Assembly (NCBI GenBank): GCA_033807695.1 | Contig: CM066306.1 | Span: 3,782,001-3,846,000, forward strand | Direction of reading: 5' to 3' | From: Daedaleopsis sinensis | Taxonomy: Eukaryota > Basidiomycota > Agaricomycetes > Polyporales > Polyporaceae | DNA length: 64,000 bases | Shown: in pieces, positions 1 to 12,134 of the stretch | How the letters are laid out: each line of letters opens with the position of its first letter | How positions within the stretch are numbered: the stretch's first letter is position 1 | Program-made: the position numbers and the translations under genes | The notes under the pieces: generated by a model | Told to the model about the DNA's origin: nothing | The model's input: the letters and a program-made list of their open reading frames with translations, nothing else | The model's database searches: none

Positions 1-565
1 CCAGAGCGCCCTGTGAGATGACAAACAGTGGTTGAGCACCAGGAGAAGTCATAATGTAATATAAGCAAGGGGAAGGATCGTCGTCTCGACGTCTCTTAAT
101 CGCAGCCGTCATCCTGCGTTAGGTAAAGCAAACGGGGACGGATGCTTTGCCCGTCTTACACCTCACATCCAGCCACCACTCGCTTCTCCTACTCTCTCCG
201 GCTCACTCGCGTTCAAACGCAGAGCGGAAAACAGAATATAGAGGGACGCGCACCTGGCTGATCCCCGTACTATCCGCGCCAACGAGCTGGTAGGAGACCA
301 TGGCCGAGTACGAGCTCAGCGGTGACCACTGGATGCTGAACGAGGAGGATTCGTTCGCTGGCGTGATGGGAACGGTCTCGTCCGTGCCCTGCGCGGGCAC
401 ATATCCGTGTGCAGGTGATGCGAGCGCGAGGAACGCAGCGAGGACGAGGAACTTGAACGGGGTGGCGATAGTCGCCCAGCAAGACTCGGAGCGTGCGGCC
501 GCGGGCAGCATGGCTGATATTGCGCTTGGGCTTGGGTTCGAGCGTGGGCGCGAGCGAGATTGCAT
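1..565 (-). CDS. Partial secreted or membrane protein, N-terminal exon(s)
   Basis: An open frame on the minus strand starts at 565, or at an inner ATG at 511. The inner start gives a convincing signal peptide: a hydrophobic stretch (FLVLAAFLALASPAHG) then a polar mature region ending ADSTGISQ. A donor (GTGCGC) follows at 253. A good acceptor (CTCACAG) lies at 11-17, so the next exon would begin at 10 and leave the window. The mature start, with YQLVGADSTGISQ, recalls fungal membrane proteins carrying a protease-associated-like lumenal domain, but this is recollection of a family style, not an alignment. The gene is cut by the window edge, so its domain content and length are unknown. I prefer the 511 start because the signal peptide then sits at the terminus. 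Confidence 0.42.
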
Positions 566-3164
566 GAATTGAGATTTAGATTCGATGCTCGTCGCTCGAG
601 AGCGCCGGGTCTCGGACTCGGAGGTAGAGGCGTCGGAGCCTGGAGGCGGCGGGAGGCGCCGCGGAAAGCCTCAGCCTGAGGCCTGAGGGGGGTGTGGGGG
701 TGAAGAGGGGGGTAGGCGTTTGCAGTCGTAGTCGTGGTCGAGGGCAAGACGATTAATAAGTATGTCGAGCGAAGACGGCCTGCTGGGAGTGAGAGTATAA
801 GCTCAGGGTCTCATGCGGCCTCCGTGGATATCGCCGATTGGTCTCCTGGGATAGCCAACGATACATATATGCATTTGACTGCTATCAAGAATATCAATCA
901 GAAGTTGCGTTCTGCTGTCAAATCTGTCGTTAGAAACGCTCAACAGCTGTATATAAGTGCCCGCTCACCTGCGTATGGACTTTCGGCGAAGATGGCACGA
1001 ATCAGCATGAGCGCTTCCATTCGACCCCATCATCTAACCATCGGCTCCTCGCTTGGAAGGGCGGTTTACTGAAGTGTGTGTTCTAACTCTTAGCGAACCC
1101 TTGACCGAAACATCAGAAGCAGAAGGTCGCGTGTACGTGGTGAAAGCAGATAATGAATGCGCGCGCCGCGAACCGACGAGGAAACAACGAGAGATTAACA
1201 ATGCTGAAGGAGGAGACGATGATTTTTGGCCTGCGATCAGCGGTAGATGAATGACGACTTACTTAAGCGCTGTACATAAGCCTTTCAGGATTCCAGCGTC
1301 TACGCTGCCTTCTACGGAACTACTTCTACAACTACTTCCTCGAGCTCCCGGGACCCGCACAGTAGTCTCATGTGCAACGTCACTTACTCGAGCTCCTCTG
1401 AATTCAAGATGCATCTAAGCTCGCACCGGGAGTGGTCTCACTTAGGTCTCCCATGGTCCCCACGAAGGACGTTTGACCGAACGTCCTTGAAGCCAATCGG
1501 ACCCGGGCCAGTCAATTCCTGTCGATCCTCAGTAACTGCACGTACTGGCAGTGGTTCAGTTTAGGGCACCCTACATTCTCACAGCGGAGGACGCTTGACC
1601 GGACCCGCGTATGCTGCTTACGGCGTCGGTGGTGAGTAGCAGCTTTTCTGAGTGATGTCCAGCAGAGCTACAGCAGAGCAGACCCCCGCCCCTCCGCCCC
1701 AACACCATCATCCATGTACATGGACCCTGCATGGACCTGCCGGGCAGTGGTCTGTGGAGAATCTGGCACACATGGGTCTTGAATGCCTCTCACCCCGCTC
1801 GCTCCGTTGGAGAGCTTGGAAGGGGCATGGCACGACATCGTCATGGTCTGGATGTTGGCGAGTGCCCTACCAATGCGTTCCTCTTCTTGCAAAGTATAAG
1901 CACCCCGCCCACGTAGCCAGAGCAAGTCTCGTGCACGTCTATCGTACCAGTCTCATGACAAGCGGCGGCTGCCGAGACGAGCTCTCCATGTGTTCCGCGA
2001 AGTTGGCGAGTCGTCATGTTACGGCCGTCGACGCCCTGACCTGGCATCTATGTTCCTGGCCTGACCCGTGGGCGACACTAGAGCCACATACTGCGCCCAT
2101 AGCATGATGACGAGGCGTCAAGAGACGGGCCAGGTGATCACAGGTGATTGTCTTTATGGTTATGCTCTCACCAGGGCGGTTTCCGCAATCGCTGATCCTT
2201 GTCTTCGCAGACAGCGGACGCGGACGGTATGCGATCCGGTAGACCCGATGGACGCGACTTCGACAGGGCTAATTCAAACTTGCCTGAAGAGACTGTACCC
2301 GGCTCGCTCTCGTGGCCCATGTCGCTTCTTCCGATGACTTGAGAACATCGTATCAGGCGCGGCACTTCCCAAGTCTCGGACATCTCTGTCATGTACCACG
2401 CAGGTCTTGTCATGCATCGCTGGCTCGCGCCGGTTCGTCGACTCTCGCATGACTGTGCTGGACTCTCTTGCATCCTAACTTTAGGCCGTTGATCACCAAC
2501 GCCCGCCTAGTCATCTGCTCAACTGGCGTTTGCGTATGTCACAGGGCATCGCAGACAGCGTGGCCCGAATGCTCGACGCACGGGTCAGTTCTTTTGCGTC
2601 TGTTGCCTTCCGAAGTGACCGTGATCTCATCAAATACAGGCGAAGGATCCAGGCATGTGTTACTAGGAGATCACCGAATGTAGTCAGTACCTGCCCTCCA
2701 TCGGTCATCCTCCCGGGGTGCGTTTCAGGCTCCGTCGAAACTAGGAGCTGTATGCAGATATGCGAATACCCCGATGTTCCAGCGTCGGCTCACGGTTGTC
2801 CCAGTGACAAGCCTCGTCCAGTGCGCGTAAGTGAATGTTTCTTGAGCATACCCACGTCCATAAGGCTACTAGCTAATCGCAAGTACGTCATCGCAGGCCA
2901 ATCATAGTGGCAAGCGAGCATCAGCACTCTTACCGTGATGTCTGGAAATGGCCGGTCCTCTTGGGCTGGCGAGGATAACCCTAATGGAACGGAGAAGCCC
3001 GAAGTCGCCTGTCCTGAGGCGCTTCTCGACCAATGACTACCACCCATTCTACACTGATCCTCCAATCTGTCAGGTGTACTCAATTCGTCTAGACAGTTCA
3101 AACTCTCCTGCTGGTTATGTTCGTCGCCTGACGCGGAGTCAGAGGTACGGCGGGCTTCATATTA
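566..3164. other. Gene-poor stretch, no supported gene
   Basis: No open frame here has recognisable protein character. A TATATAAG at about 949-956 precedes a 26-codon frame that leads nowhere. A perfect 9-bp inverted repeat (AAGGACGTT, 6-nt loop, AACGTCCTT) sits at 1465-1488. The rest looks like decayed or intergenic DNA. Confidence 0.5.
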
Positions 3165-3661
3165 TGCGGTGACGCAAATCTTTCTCACACAACTACCGCT
3201 CTCAGCGCACAAAATGCAACTCCTAGCTTCGGGGTGACTTTGTCGCGTCCGGAGAGAAGATGCAACTTTTGTGATCAGCGTACATGTTCCGCAACTTTTA
3301 CAAGCGATCCACCCGGACAACCTTCTCCGGATGTGCGCGCATCATGCGGACCACGCTGGTGCGCGTGTCCAGGTGCGACATATGCTCGCGTACCATGCGA
3401 CCACTGACGAATCTCTCTATGCCGCGAACCAGTCATGCGGACGCTGCTCGCATGGGCGCCCCAGGCCAGGAACCTTGTTCATTGACCGATTCGAAGACCC
3501 AGACTGGAGGGCGCCGTCCTAGCAGCGTCTGCGACGTGTCAGCTACAGCTCGGTTTCTCCGAGAAGATGAACGTATGAAGGTCAGTCTTTGCGCTTCTTT
3601 CTGCCGTACGGTGCTCCAATTGTGGACCGCTCACATGTGCTCATTGCCGTCACATAGAATG

Positions 3662-3668
3662 TATAAAG
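3662..3668 (+). promoter_or_regulatory. TATA box of GH55 copy A
   Basis: TATAAAG lies 74 bp upstream of the chosen ATG. The same box is kept in the inverted copy, which supports the start choice. Confidence 0.6.
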
Positions 3669-3741
3669 AGCCTGCCACGCAGCGGCGAAGACTGCAGCGT
3701 CCATCTCGATATCCTCCAGCCCACGCCAGCGATTTTCCGAG

Positions 3742-6700
3742 ATGCGCCTCGATCCCATTCACCTGCTCTTCACCCTCCTCGGCTACGCGACCTTCGTCGC
3801 CGGCCTCGGGACCTCATGCTCCGCCCCAGTCACCAGTGGCACGGCCGCCGCGAGCGCGCCGTTCTGGATGGAACAGATCACACACCGAGGGACCTCGCCC
3901 TTCAACGGCAACCCGGGGGGCTACCAGGTCTTCCGCAACGTCAAGGTGCGCCTCTAGTGCGCGCCCAGTCTCCACGCGGTCGGGCGCTGACTACCTCTCC
4001 TGTCCAGGATTTCGGTGCGCGCGGTGACGGTGTTACGGACGACACTGCGGCGATAAAGTGAGGGTTGTGCTCGTTGGAGCACGTGGGCGCGTCGCTGACG
4101 CGCAGACAGCGCTGCTATGTCTTCTGGTGGCCGTTGCGGGAATGGCTGCTCTCAATCATCGTGAGTCGTGCTCAGGCCGCTCTGCATGAGGTCCCTCAAG
4201 AGCTCATGATGAATCCAGGATCTCTCCGGCTGTCGTCTACTTCCCTGCAGGGTAAAGTGTCGCCGTTCTTCAGATTTCGTGTGCGTGGGGAGCTGACAGG
4301 GTGTTTCTAGAACGTACCTTGTCTCGTCCCCGGTTATCTCCTACTATTACACGTCAATGATCGGTGACGCAAAGCACATGCCCACCATCGTAGCCAGCAG
4401 CAGTTTCTCGGGCATCGCGATCATCGGTACGGCGTCGACCTAAACTACTTACGAAGCTCCAAGTTCGAGCTGACATATTCTTGCTATCAATAGATGCTGA
4501 CCCGGGCTGGTACGTCAACCAGAACAACTTGTACGTCTGACCCACCGCGACTAGCTTATTGGATGCGCTGTACTCACGTGGATTGGGCAGCTACCACTCC
4601 ATCCGCAACTTCAAGCTCGATACTTCGCGCATACCGCCCGGTACATCTGGCACGGGTCTCCACTGGCAGGTTTCGCAGGCGACTTCCTTGATCAATATCG
4701 TCTTCCAGATGTCGACGACCCCGGGTAATGCCCACCAAGGTACGCCTTCCTCGGTCGTATACGCTTAGAGCTCAGATCGACGCTGATAACCTTCCTCTTG
4801 ATAGGTATTTGGATGGATAACGGAAGGTGAGGCGCCGCCCTTGACGTTAGTGACCCACCTGCTGACCTGTTCTGGATGATAGTGGAGGCTTCATGGGAGG
4901 TACGTTACCTTCAATGCACATTTCGAATTCCTCTAACTCTATCGTGCTCCGGTAGATCTCGTGTTCAATGGAGGCAAGTTCGGCATGTGGGTTGGCAACC
5001 AACAGTGAGTCCCATACCATGATCCCCCTCGGCCTTGTTTCTGAGCGCGGGTTTCAGGTTCACTGTACGCAACATCACCATCAACAACGCCGACACTGGT
5101 AAGTCGTTCGAGGATGCTCTGTCTGCCATCGCTGACAATGCCTCTCGACAGGTGTAAGTTTCTAAACCAGATATGTTGATCGGACGAGAAATAAAACTCC
5201 GCGCAGGTCTACATGAACTGGAACTGGGGATGGACGTTCCAAGGTGTCACTATCAACAACTGTCAGGTGCGTCCGTTATACTGTGCATCTCCCGTCCATA
5301 ATTTAACGCTGCTGTGTAGGTCGGCTTTGACTTCCACAACGGAGGCACCACTCTTGATACACAAGGCGCCGGCGGAGAGGCGATCATCGATGCTGTCGCA
5401 ACCAACACCCCCATCTTCCTCCGCCAGACCTCCCCGAGCGGCGGATCTCTCCACGGCGCGATCGTGCTCAACAACATCAAGCTCAACAACGTCCCCACCG
5501 CTGTCGGCGTCTCAGACGGCACCGTCCTCCTCGCCGGCGGGACCACGACGATCAACTCATGGGCGCAGGGCAACGTCTACACGGGCACAAACGCCAACGG
5601 CCGCTTCATCCAGGGGAACATCGCGTCCATCAACAAGGCGGCCAGTCTGCTGGACTCGGGAGGCAGGATCGTCTCGAAGGGCCACCCGCAGTACGCGAAC
5701 TACGCCCCGGACCAGTTCGTCAGCGTCAAGGCCTCGGGCGCGAAGGGAGACGGACATACAGACGACACGGCCGCGATCCAGGCTGTCTTCAACCAGGTAC
5801 GAGAGCGCCGCCTTCCCCCTTGCGGGAGAACATAGTTTGCTGAATCACGCACGGGGCGCAGTGGTCGGGCTGCAAAATCATCTTCTTCGACGCGGGTGTG
5901 TACGTGGTCAGCAACACGGTCACGATCCCTGCCGGGACGCAGATCGTGGGCGAGGCGTGGTCCACCATCCTGGGCACGGGCAGCGCCTTCGCCGACTACA
6001 ACAACCGTACGTCTTTCTTTTTTCCGCTGCGATGTGTGTGAGCCGCGCTGACGCACGCTCCAGCTCGCCCGGTCATCCGCGCGGGCACTCCTGGCTCGAC
6101 TGGCGTCCTCGAGATCTCGGACATGATCTTCTCGACACGCGGCCCGGCCGCGGGCGCGATCGTGCTCGAATGGAACGTGCACGACCCTGCGGGGCAGAAG
6201 GCCGCCGCCGGGACCTGGGACACGCATATCATCCTTGGTGGCAGTACGTGTCTGTTTCCCCTGTCAAAGTCACCAGTCACTCACGGCTCGATGCAGAGGC
6301 TGGCACGAACCTCCAGGCGTCGCAGTGCCCGACGTCCGGCGCGGGGGGCAACAACTGCTTCGCTGCATTCATGGGCCTCCATCTCACCGCGTCCTCGACT
6401 GCGTACCTTGAGGTGAGCTGCCGCGCATCATCCCGCGCCCTGCGGGGTACAGCGGCTCACGGGTGCTCTTACAGGGACTGTGGGTGTGGACCGCCGACCA
6501 CGACTTGGACTCCGGCCCGCAGGTCAACCTGTACACGGGCCGCGGGATCATGTCCGAGTCGCAGGGCCCCGTCTGGATGGTCGGGACCGCGAGCGAGCAC
6601 AACATCATCTACCAGTACTACCTCAACAACGCGCGGGACCACTACATGGGCCTGATCCAGACCGAGACGGTACGTCTCCGTGCCCGTGACCCCGCACACG

Positions 6701-7243
6701 TTTAGACTCTAGACTCGAGAGCGCGTCCTGACCCCGCCGCGTGCAGCCGTACTTCCAGCCGAACCCCACGCCCCCTGCGCCGTTCGTGTTGAACAGCGCG
6801 TACAAGGACCCCACGCCCGGCCCGAGCGCGGCGTGGGCCCTCACGGTGACCAACTCGCAGAACATCCTCGTCTACGGTGCGTGGCGTTCCTCGGTTCCTT
6901 AAGCACCACCCCACACTGACACGCGACTCGCACACGGCGCAGGGGCCGGCCTGTACAGCTTCTTCCAGGTACGTCTGCGTCTGCGTCTGCGTATGCTTAT
7001 ACGTTCATGGTGTCCTCGCTGACCGCGCGCGCGCGATGGCAGAACTACAACCAGGCGTGCGTGGACTCGTTCAACTGCCAGCAGCAGAACGTGAACATCG
7101 ACGCGGGCTCGGGCATCGCGCTCTACATGCTCTCGACCGTCGGGAGCCAGTACATGCTCAGCGCGAACGGGCAGGGCACCGTCCCGAACTCGGCGAACAG
7201 GAACGGCTTCGCGGAGACGATCACGTCGTGGACGCGCACGTAG
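3742..7243 (+). CDS. GH55 exo-beta-1,3-glucanase, copy A
   Basis: Secreted glucanase that should release glucose from beta-1,3-glucans such as fungal cell wall or callose. I resolve 21 exons: 3742-3945, 4008-4057, 4110-4160, 4219-4251, 4311-4426, 4494-4530, 4591-4739, 4805-4826, 4883-4899, 4956-5004, 5058-5098, 5152-5153, 5207-5266, 5320-5796, 5862-6006, 6064-6243, 6297-6412, 6475-6669, 6747-6876, 6943-6968, 7043-7243. They sum to 2301 nt, 766 residues, the usual GH55 size. After a signal peptide (HLLFTLLGYATFVAGLG) come the two pectate-lyase-3-like beta-helix starts, DFGARGDGVTDDTAAIN near residue 69 and SGAKGDGHTDDTAAIQ in the second half, which define the family's twin-helix fold. Intron density is very high and includes a 2-nt exon. 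A near-identical inverted copy lies downstream. The catalytic glutamate was not pinned. Confidence 0.93.
5152..5153 (+). other. 2-nt micro-exon in GH55 copy A
   Basis: The bases GT lie between a consensus acceptor (CGACAG, branch-like CTGAC upstream) and a consensus donor (GTAAGT). The flanking introns are 53 nt each (5099-5151 and 5154-5206). Skipping the GT shifts the frame and destroys the GH55 match. Including it gives the continuous peptide NADTGVYMNWNWGWTFQG. Confidence 0.85.
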
Positions 7244-9772
7244 CCCTGCGCACGCGCTCGTGCTCCCTCCTTCCTCCTTCCCCCTCTTTCGAATTCCTCG
7301 GGGTCTTTCCCCGGTTTCTTTTCTGTCCCCACGTTCGAAGCCCTTGTTGTATTATGTTCTGTTCCTCTCCTCGTTCTCGTCCCGTTCTCATTCTCGCTTG
7401 GCGACGGGGTGTACTCTGACGCGTCCGGGTGCCGGGTCGAGGGCATGACGGCCGTGGGTCGAGGGTGGTGAGTCGTGGTCACTGGTGGGCATGTGGGTGT
7501 GGGTGCCCGTTCCGGTAATGCCCTTGCAATTGTACGAATACTAGTACCACCTACTGTACTTATCGCCGGCGGCTTCTCACTGCCACGGCGTGGTTTTCAT
7601 GAATACACACGCACACGCACACAGACGCGCTTCACGATCTTCCATAAAGTTCCATTGCCATGCGTGCGATGCGGAGTCTGAGTTCCATGTGAATGGTGAA
7701 TGTGGGGGGAGGAGCGGAGTGCTCGACGCCCGGCGCTGGCTGAAAGTTCAGAGCAGCGCCGCCGCCACGCGCACGGTGGTGCCCCGTAAGTACAACTCTA
7801 AGTGCGTGCACGGTGCCAGTGCCAGTGTCCGCTGCCACATGCACGTCCATATCGATCCAGCGGACGACGGCACAAATCGCGCACCGCGTCGAGGGCACTT
7901 ACCGTCGACGTCCGAGAGGCTGATCATGCCCATGTCCATGATCACGCCCATGTCTGCAGCGTGCGGGCGCAGATTGGTGGCCACTCTCCGTTCACGGTGA
8001 TCCGCGACGTGAAACAGTAAGTAGCAAGTAGTAGTACAGCTCGAAAGAATGGGCGCTCAGCGAGTGGTCGGACACCGTCTGGGACGCTTGTCGGGTCGAT
8101 CATCCGTCGGCTGGACACGGGGAGCTTCTGAGCCTGCGCTAAGGAGAGCAGAGACCACGAGAGGACGCCGGAGGGATATCTAGTACTGCCAGCCATTGCA
8201 GGGCCGTAGAGGACGCATACGCATACGTCAACTGAGCCCGTGCACAGTCTGCAGCTGGACGAATGGGACAAGTTCCGGAAGTTCGAACGTTGGAGCTTCG
8301 TCGTTCTGCAGGCCGCGCCTTCGTCTGGGGTGCCGGGATGCGGGCCGGCCCCCGGTAGAGGAGTGGTTGGGTGTTTCTTGTTTGCAGTCTTGTGCAGGAC
8401 GTCATATGGTCCTGTACAGCGGCTTTCATGTCTGTTGACTTCGGTACTTCCGTCGTTCGATGCTCTGCGAGAGTGTACAGCTGTGGCCTTCGTTGATTCA
8501 ATCATCGGTTGAGCTCTAGGGCATGAGCAATAGAGGTCGTAGCATGTTTTCAGGCGAGCTCGGGTAGCGTACATTAACGCCTGTTATTTGTTCCAGGCAT
8601 GAATGACGTTTGGATCAGAATACAAACGAGGGATTGATAGCGGGAGATGGAACAGATGGACATCGTGGCACTCACAACCAAGGATGATGTGACGGCGAGA
8701 GATATGCTTTATCAAGATGTCACCTCGTGTGCCGTCTGGAGGCATCTCGCTAGCTCCGGGTGTTCTTTCGGAACGGACGCGGGGCAACGACTGCCGCGGA
8801 GAAGACGAGAGAAGAGCGAGCATCGGGATCCCGTTGGGCATTGCCAAGCAAGAAGTCGACGTCGACAAAGAAGGGTATGCATGTGCGAGAACAGCGCAGT
8901 GCCGCTCCTGCTCTCTTTCGATCCGGACGGGTGATAGATGGCACTGCCGGAGTGAAGCGGTTGGGCGTGGCGCTTGCCTTGTTGTGACACGAACGACGAG
9001 AGATCGGGGGGGTTCGTGCGTCGCGCAGGAGATAATTGTCATACGAGGGTTGCGATGTGTCTTGTGCATGTCACCGTCGCCCGCTGGCATGCAGGGACTG
9101 AGCTGAAAGCGCCATGGGATGCACGGTGGACCACTCTGAGCACACTCTCGCCGCCGAGGTTGAGGCAGACTATGCGACCGGTGATTGTGGTCATCCATCA
9201 TCCGGCGAGAAAGGTCGGCGAGGCGGAGAGAAGACAGCGAGAGGGGCCTGAAATCGATCCGTCGCCAGGAACCACCGTGGGAATATTCAGGTCATACATA
9301 AGGCGGGGGCAATTTGCGGTGTTTTGTAAGGACCCCCTCCTTCTCGTCTCTGCCCGTCGCCCTCGCGCACCCTGCCCCTCGCGTTAACTGCTCAATCTAT
9401 ATGATCCTCCCGCCTTGGTCTGTCCCTTCCACCCAAGTCACCCCTGTCCGTTGACTCATGCTCGTCGCCCATAGCACAACACACCAATTGGCCAACATTC
9501 ACTTCGCGCCCCGAGCACTCCTTCTCGTCGACACAGACCGCCCCCCTTAGGACTAGCCGTGAAAACTCATTCCTCGGCTTATTCTCCTCACCTATGGGCT
9601 AAATTCGCTGTCATTCGCCGTCGGATCCAGGTCGCCTGCTCCGCATAAGAATCAACCACTCTTCAACCCCACAACCATAGACACATAGACGCATATACCT
9701 TCCTCTCCTCGTCTCACTGACACTCTACCATACCCTCCGGGCTTTGCGACCTCGATCCTCACTGCCGCCACA
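7244..9772. other. Intergenic 2.5 kb, no supported gene
   Basis: This is the first half of the single-copy DNA between the GH55 arms. A short CA-rich microsatellite lies at about 7605-7625. Around 7740-8020 both strands show short open frames next to GTAAGT donors, but none builds a gene I can defend. A pyrimidine-rich tract at 9400-9770 probably holds the promoter and leader of the next gene. Confidence 0.45.
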
Positions 9773-11570
9773 ATGTACGCTCTCAAGCCGCCTTCCTTCC
9801 TCCGTCCCTCGAGCCGCCCCACCTCTCCCGTCCCCCCTCCACGCCAGGATACCCCGACCGTTGCCGAACGCGCTCGCCCCTTGTCCAAGCTCTCCCTCTC
9901 TACCTTCAGGCGTCCCTCTCCTTCCCCGGCGACACAGAGCGGAGCACTATCCTCGACCGTCGTTCAAGATGGTTCCTTCACGGAGGTCCTCGGCCTCAAG
10001 CTCAGCGAGGCCGTCTCCAAGGCTCTCGCACAGCCCGCCGGTCCCGCCACAAACCCCGGTGAGCTACTTGCAGGAAGACGGCCTATTCCTTCCGGTCGTG
10101 GTCGCACACTCGGCGCTTTGATCATTTCGTGAGTCGAACCTGACTACTCGTGTGACTCGTCTCACCTCCCTCCTCAACAGAGAAATTGAAGCCTCGCGAG
10201 AGAATCCACACCTCTACCGCGCGGTTATCCGCACCCTTCAGAGACCTCTCTCGGTTCTCCTCACAAACCTATCGAACAACCTAATCCCTCTCCTTTCGTC
10301 TCCGGCATTCCATACTCCCGCTGTGCCGACCCCTCAGGAGCCTCAGTACAATGCGACCCAGCTACATGCTATCGCGCTCGCCACTTTCGCCGGAGAGCTA
10401 TTGGAGTCATTCGACGAGATCGGTCTAGGAGTCGACGTCGACGCCCGAGGTGACAGTCTCAAGGGCGTCCGAGAGGGACTCATCTCCACCGTCAAGCGTG
10501 TTGTCGACCCTCTCCTCAATGCCGTCAAGAATGAGCTCGTACCGCTCATCGAGGCCTTGGAGGCGGTCCCGGCGCCCCCAGCCACTAACGGCACCGCTAC
10601 CAAAGCCTCCGGAGGAATTAAGTCTCCGATTGCCCATTCATCTATCATGTCAATGCAGGCTCTTATCCCCATTTACGCCCGCGCGCTGTCCCGCGTCGTC
10701 GCTTCAGCGTATGCCGAGAGTGCGCTCGCTTCGCTCCTCATCTCGCTTGTGTGGCGAGGAATGGTGGCACTTGCGCACAGGCCTGTCCCTCAGCAGCTGT
10801 CTCCTCCGGCGTCGCCGTCCATGGTGACCAGCGCCCTCAAGCCCAAGGACTCGAAGAAGGCGCTGGGAAGCCCGCCAGGGACCCCGCCTGCCAGCCGTTT
10901 CACGCTAAAGCTTCCGCCCTCTCGCCCGCCGACTCCGCCGTCCCCAGCCTCCCGCGGATCTACGGTTGCCGGCGACGCCCGTGCGCTGTACAACCTCATC
11001 ACCCAACTGCCGAAGCCGGCTTCCGACAAGGCGCAGTCGCGCCTCGCGCGCGAGGTCGTGGACGAGGCGTTCGAGGGCCTCAGCTGCCTCATCGCGCTCC
11101 TCGAGTCCATCCAGGTCTGCGCCCTCCCGCAGCCGCAGCCTCCTCAGCCTCTCGCCCGTTCCTCCAGCGGCAGCGCGAGCGCCAACACAAGCCCGAAAGT
11201 CACGCCGCTCGCAGAGCTCGAGGCGGACCTCGACGTGCTCACGGCGGAGATCCCGATCGTCGTCGCGCTCCCCGTGCTCCTGCGCACGTACCTCCCCGCG
11301 CACACGGGCGCGAGCGTGCCCGCGCTGCTCGGCATGGCGGAGGGCGCGTACCGCGCGAGCTGCCTGAGCGGGTTCGGGCGCGCGGAGGAGTGCGGGGTCG
11401 CAGTCGGCCAGCGCGTGCTCGAGGTGCTGCGCGCGGACGCGGCGGTGAGGACGCTCGAGGGAACGGAGGCGCTGTTGCGGTGGCTGGAGCGCGAGCTGGA
11501 GCTTGCGCGCGCGGAGCGGGAGGCGGAGGGTCAGGGCGCGGGTCAGGGTCAGGGCGCGGGTGGGCATTGA
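9773..11570 (+). CDS. Conserved fungal protein of unknown function
   Basis: Two exons, 9773-10128 and 10181-11570, encode 581 residues. The first about 70 residues are rich in Pro, Ser and Arg and probably disordered. Residues 75-300 look alpha-helical and globular, with segments such as HAIALATFAGELLESFDEIGLG. A Pro/Ser-rich linker (PPSRPPTPPSPAS) follows, then a second helical block (ARALYNLITQLPKP onward). The C-terminus is a charged helix ending in a Gly/Gln-rich tail. There is no signal peptide or membrane segment, so a cytosolic role is likely. I do not recognise a named domain. The gene sits alone inside the loop of the GH55 inverted repeat and was not duplicated with it. Codon use is GC-rich like its neighbours, especially toward the 3' end. 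Confidence 0.8.
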
Positions 11571-12134
11571 CTATATGGCGGAGTGCGCGCGTACGTGTGC
11601 TTGTTCGTGTGTGGATACGACGCTGTGGCTGGGTCTGTGGATGTACCGGCTGCAGTACAGACTACCTGGGCTCGGTGTTCGCAACAATATCATTATTGCA
11701 TCTGGACATGCATGCAGTCGAAACTCGTTGTGTGCTCACGTTCAACGTTCAGTATTGCCAGGAGCAGGCTGCCGTTGGACTCGCTCGATTCTGATAGGCC
11801 ATAAGAGAACGTTAATGTTGCACGTACACATTGTCTTCGTGGCGGCTTCGAACGCGGAGACGTACTGACTGAGTGTACCGCCCGCACCCCACCACCGCGG
11901 CTACACATCCTCCTCCTACTAAGTATGTACTTGCAATTCGTTACGGTCACATCACTCGCCACTTGCCTAATGCGTGCACAGAGTCCCACTCGAGTCTCGA
12001 CGCTTCCTCCTCTGCAAAAACCAGCATCTTTCTGGGACGTTGGGAGCACAAGGGGGACACTCAGCACGTCTTGGCACGAGACAAGCCTGCAGGCTGACTA
12101 CTTAGCTCATAGAAAGAAAGAGGAGGAGCGGACG
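11571..12134. other. Intergenic, 3' flank of two convergent genes
   Basis: This separates the unknown-function gene from the stop codon of GH55 copy B. The inverted-repeat homology stops just downstream of that stop codon. I see no gene here. Confidence 0.6.

Larger units (their letters stand above)
3165..7250 (+). repeat. Left arm of a large inverted duplication
   Basis: This stretch is matched in inverse orientation by about 12130-16285. The match covers the promoter, all exons and all introns of the GH55 gene and ends within a few bases after the stop codon. Coding parts differ by only a few percent by eye. The upstream 500 bp differs more, with small indels. The arms are tail-to-tail and separated by about 4.9 kb of single-copy DNA holding one unrelated gene. 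Confidence 0.9.

Noticed and set aside
1370..3172. Several open frames of 60-150 codons left of GH55 copy A
   Set aside because: No domain, no signal peptide and no consistent splice extension. They look like chance frames in intergenic DNA.
5213..6655. 480-codon open frame on the plus strand
   Set aside because: It is a shadow frame of the GH55 exons, Ser/Arg/Thr-rich with no family character, and runs through several clear introns.
7740..8020. Possible gene remnant with donors on both strands
   Set aside because: GTAAGT sites occur on both strands and no frame can be extended into a protein-like product.
10751..11794. 347-codon open frame on the plus strand
   Set aside because: Out-of-frame shadow of the conserved protein at 9773-11570, rich in Arg, Ala and Gly as expected from GC bias.
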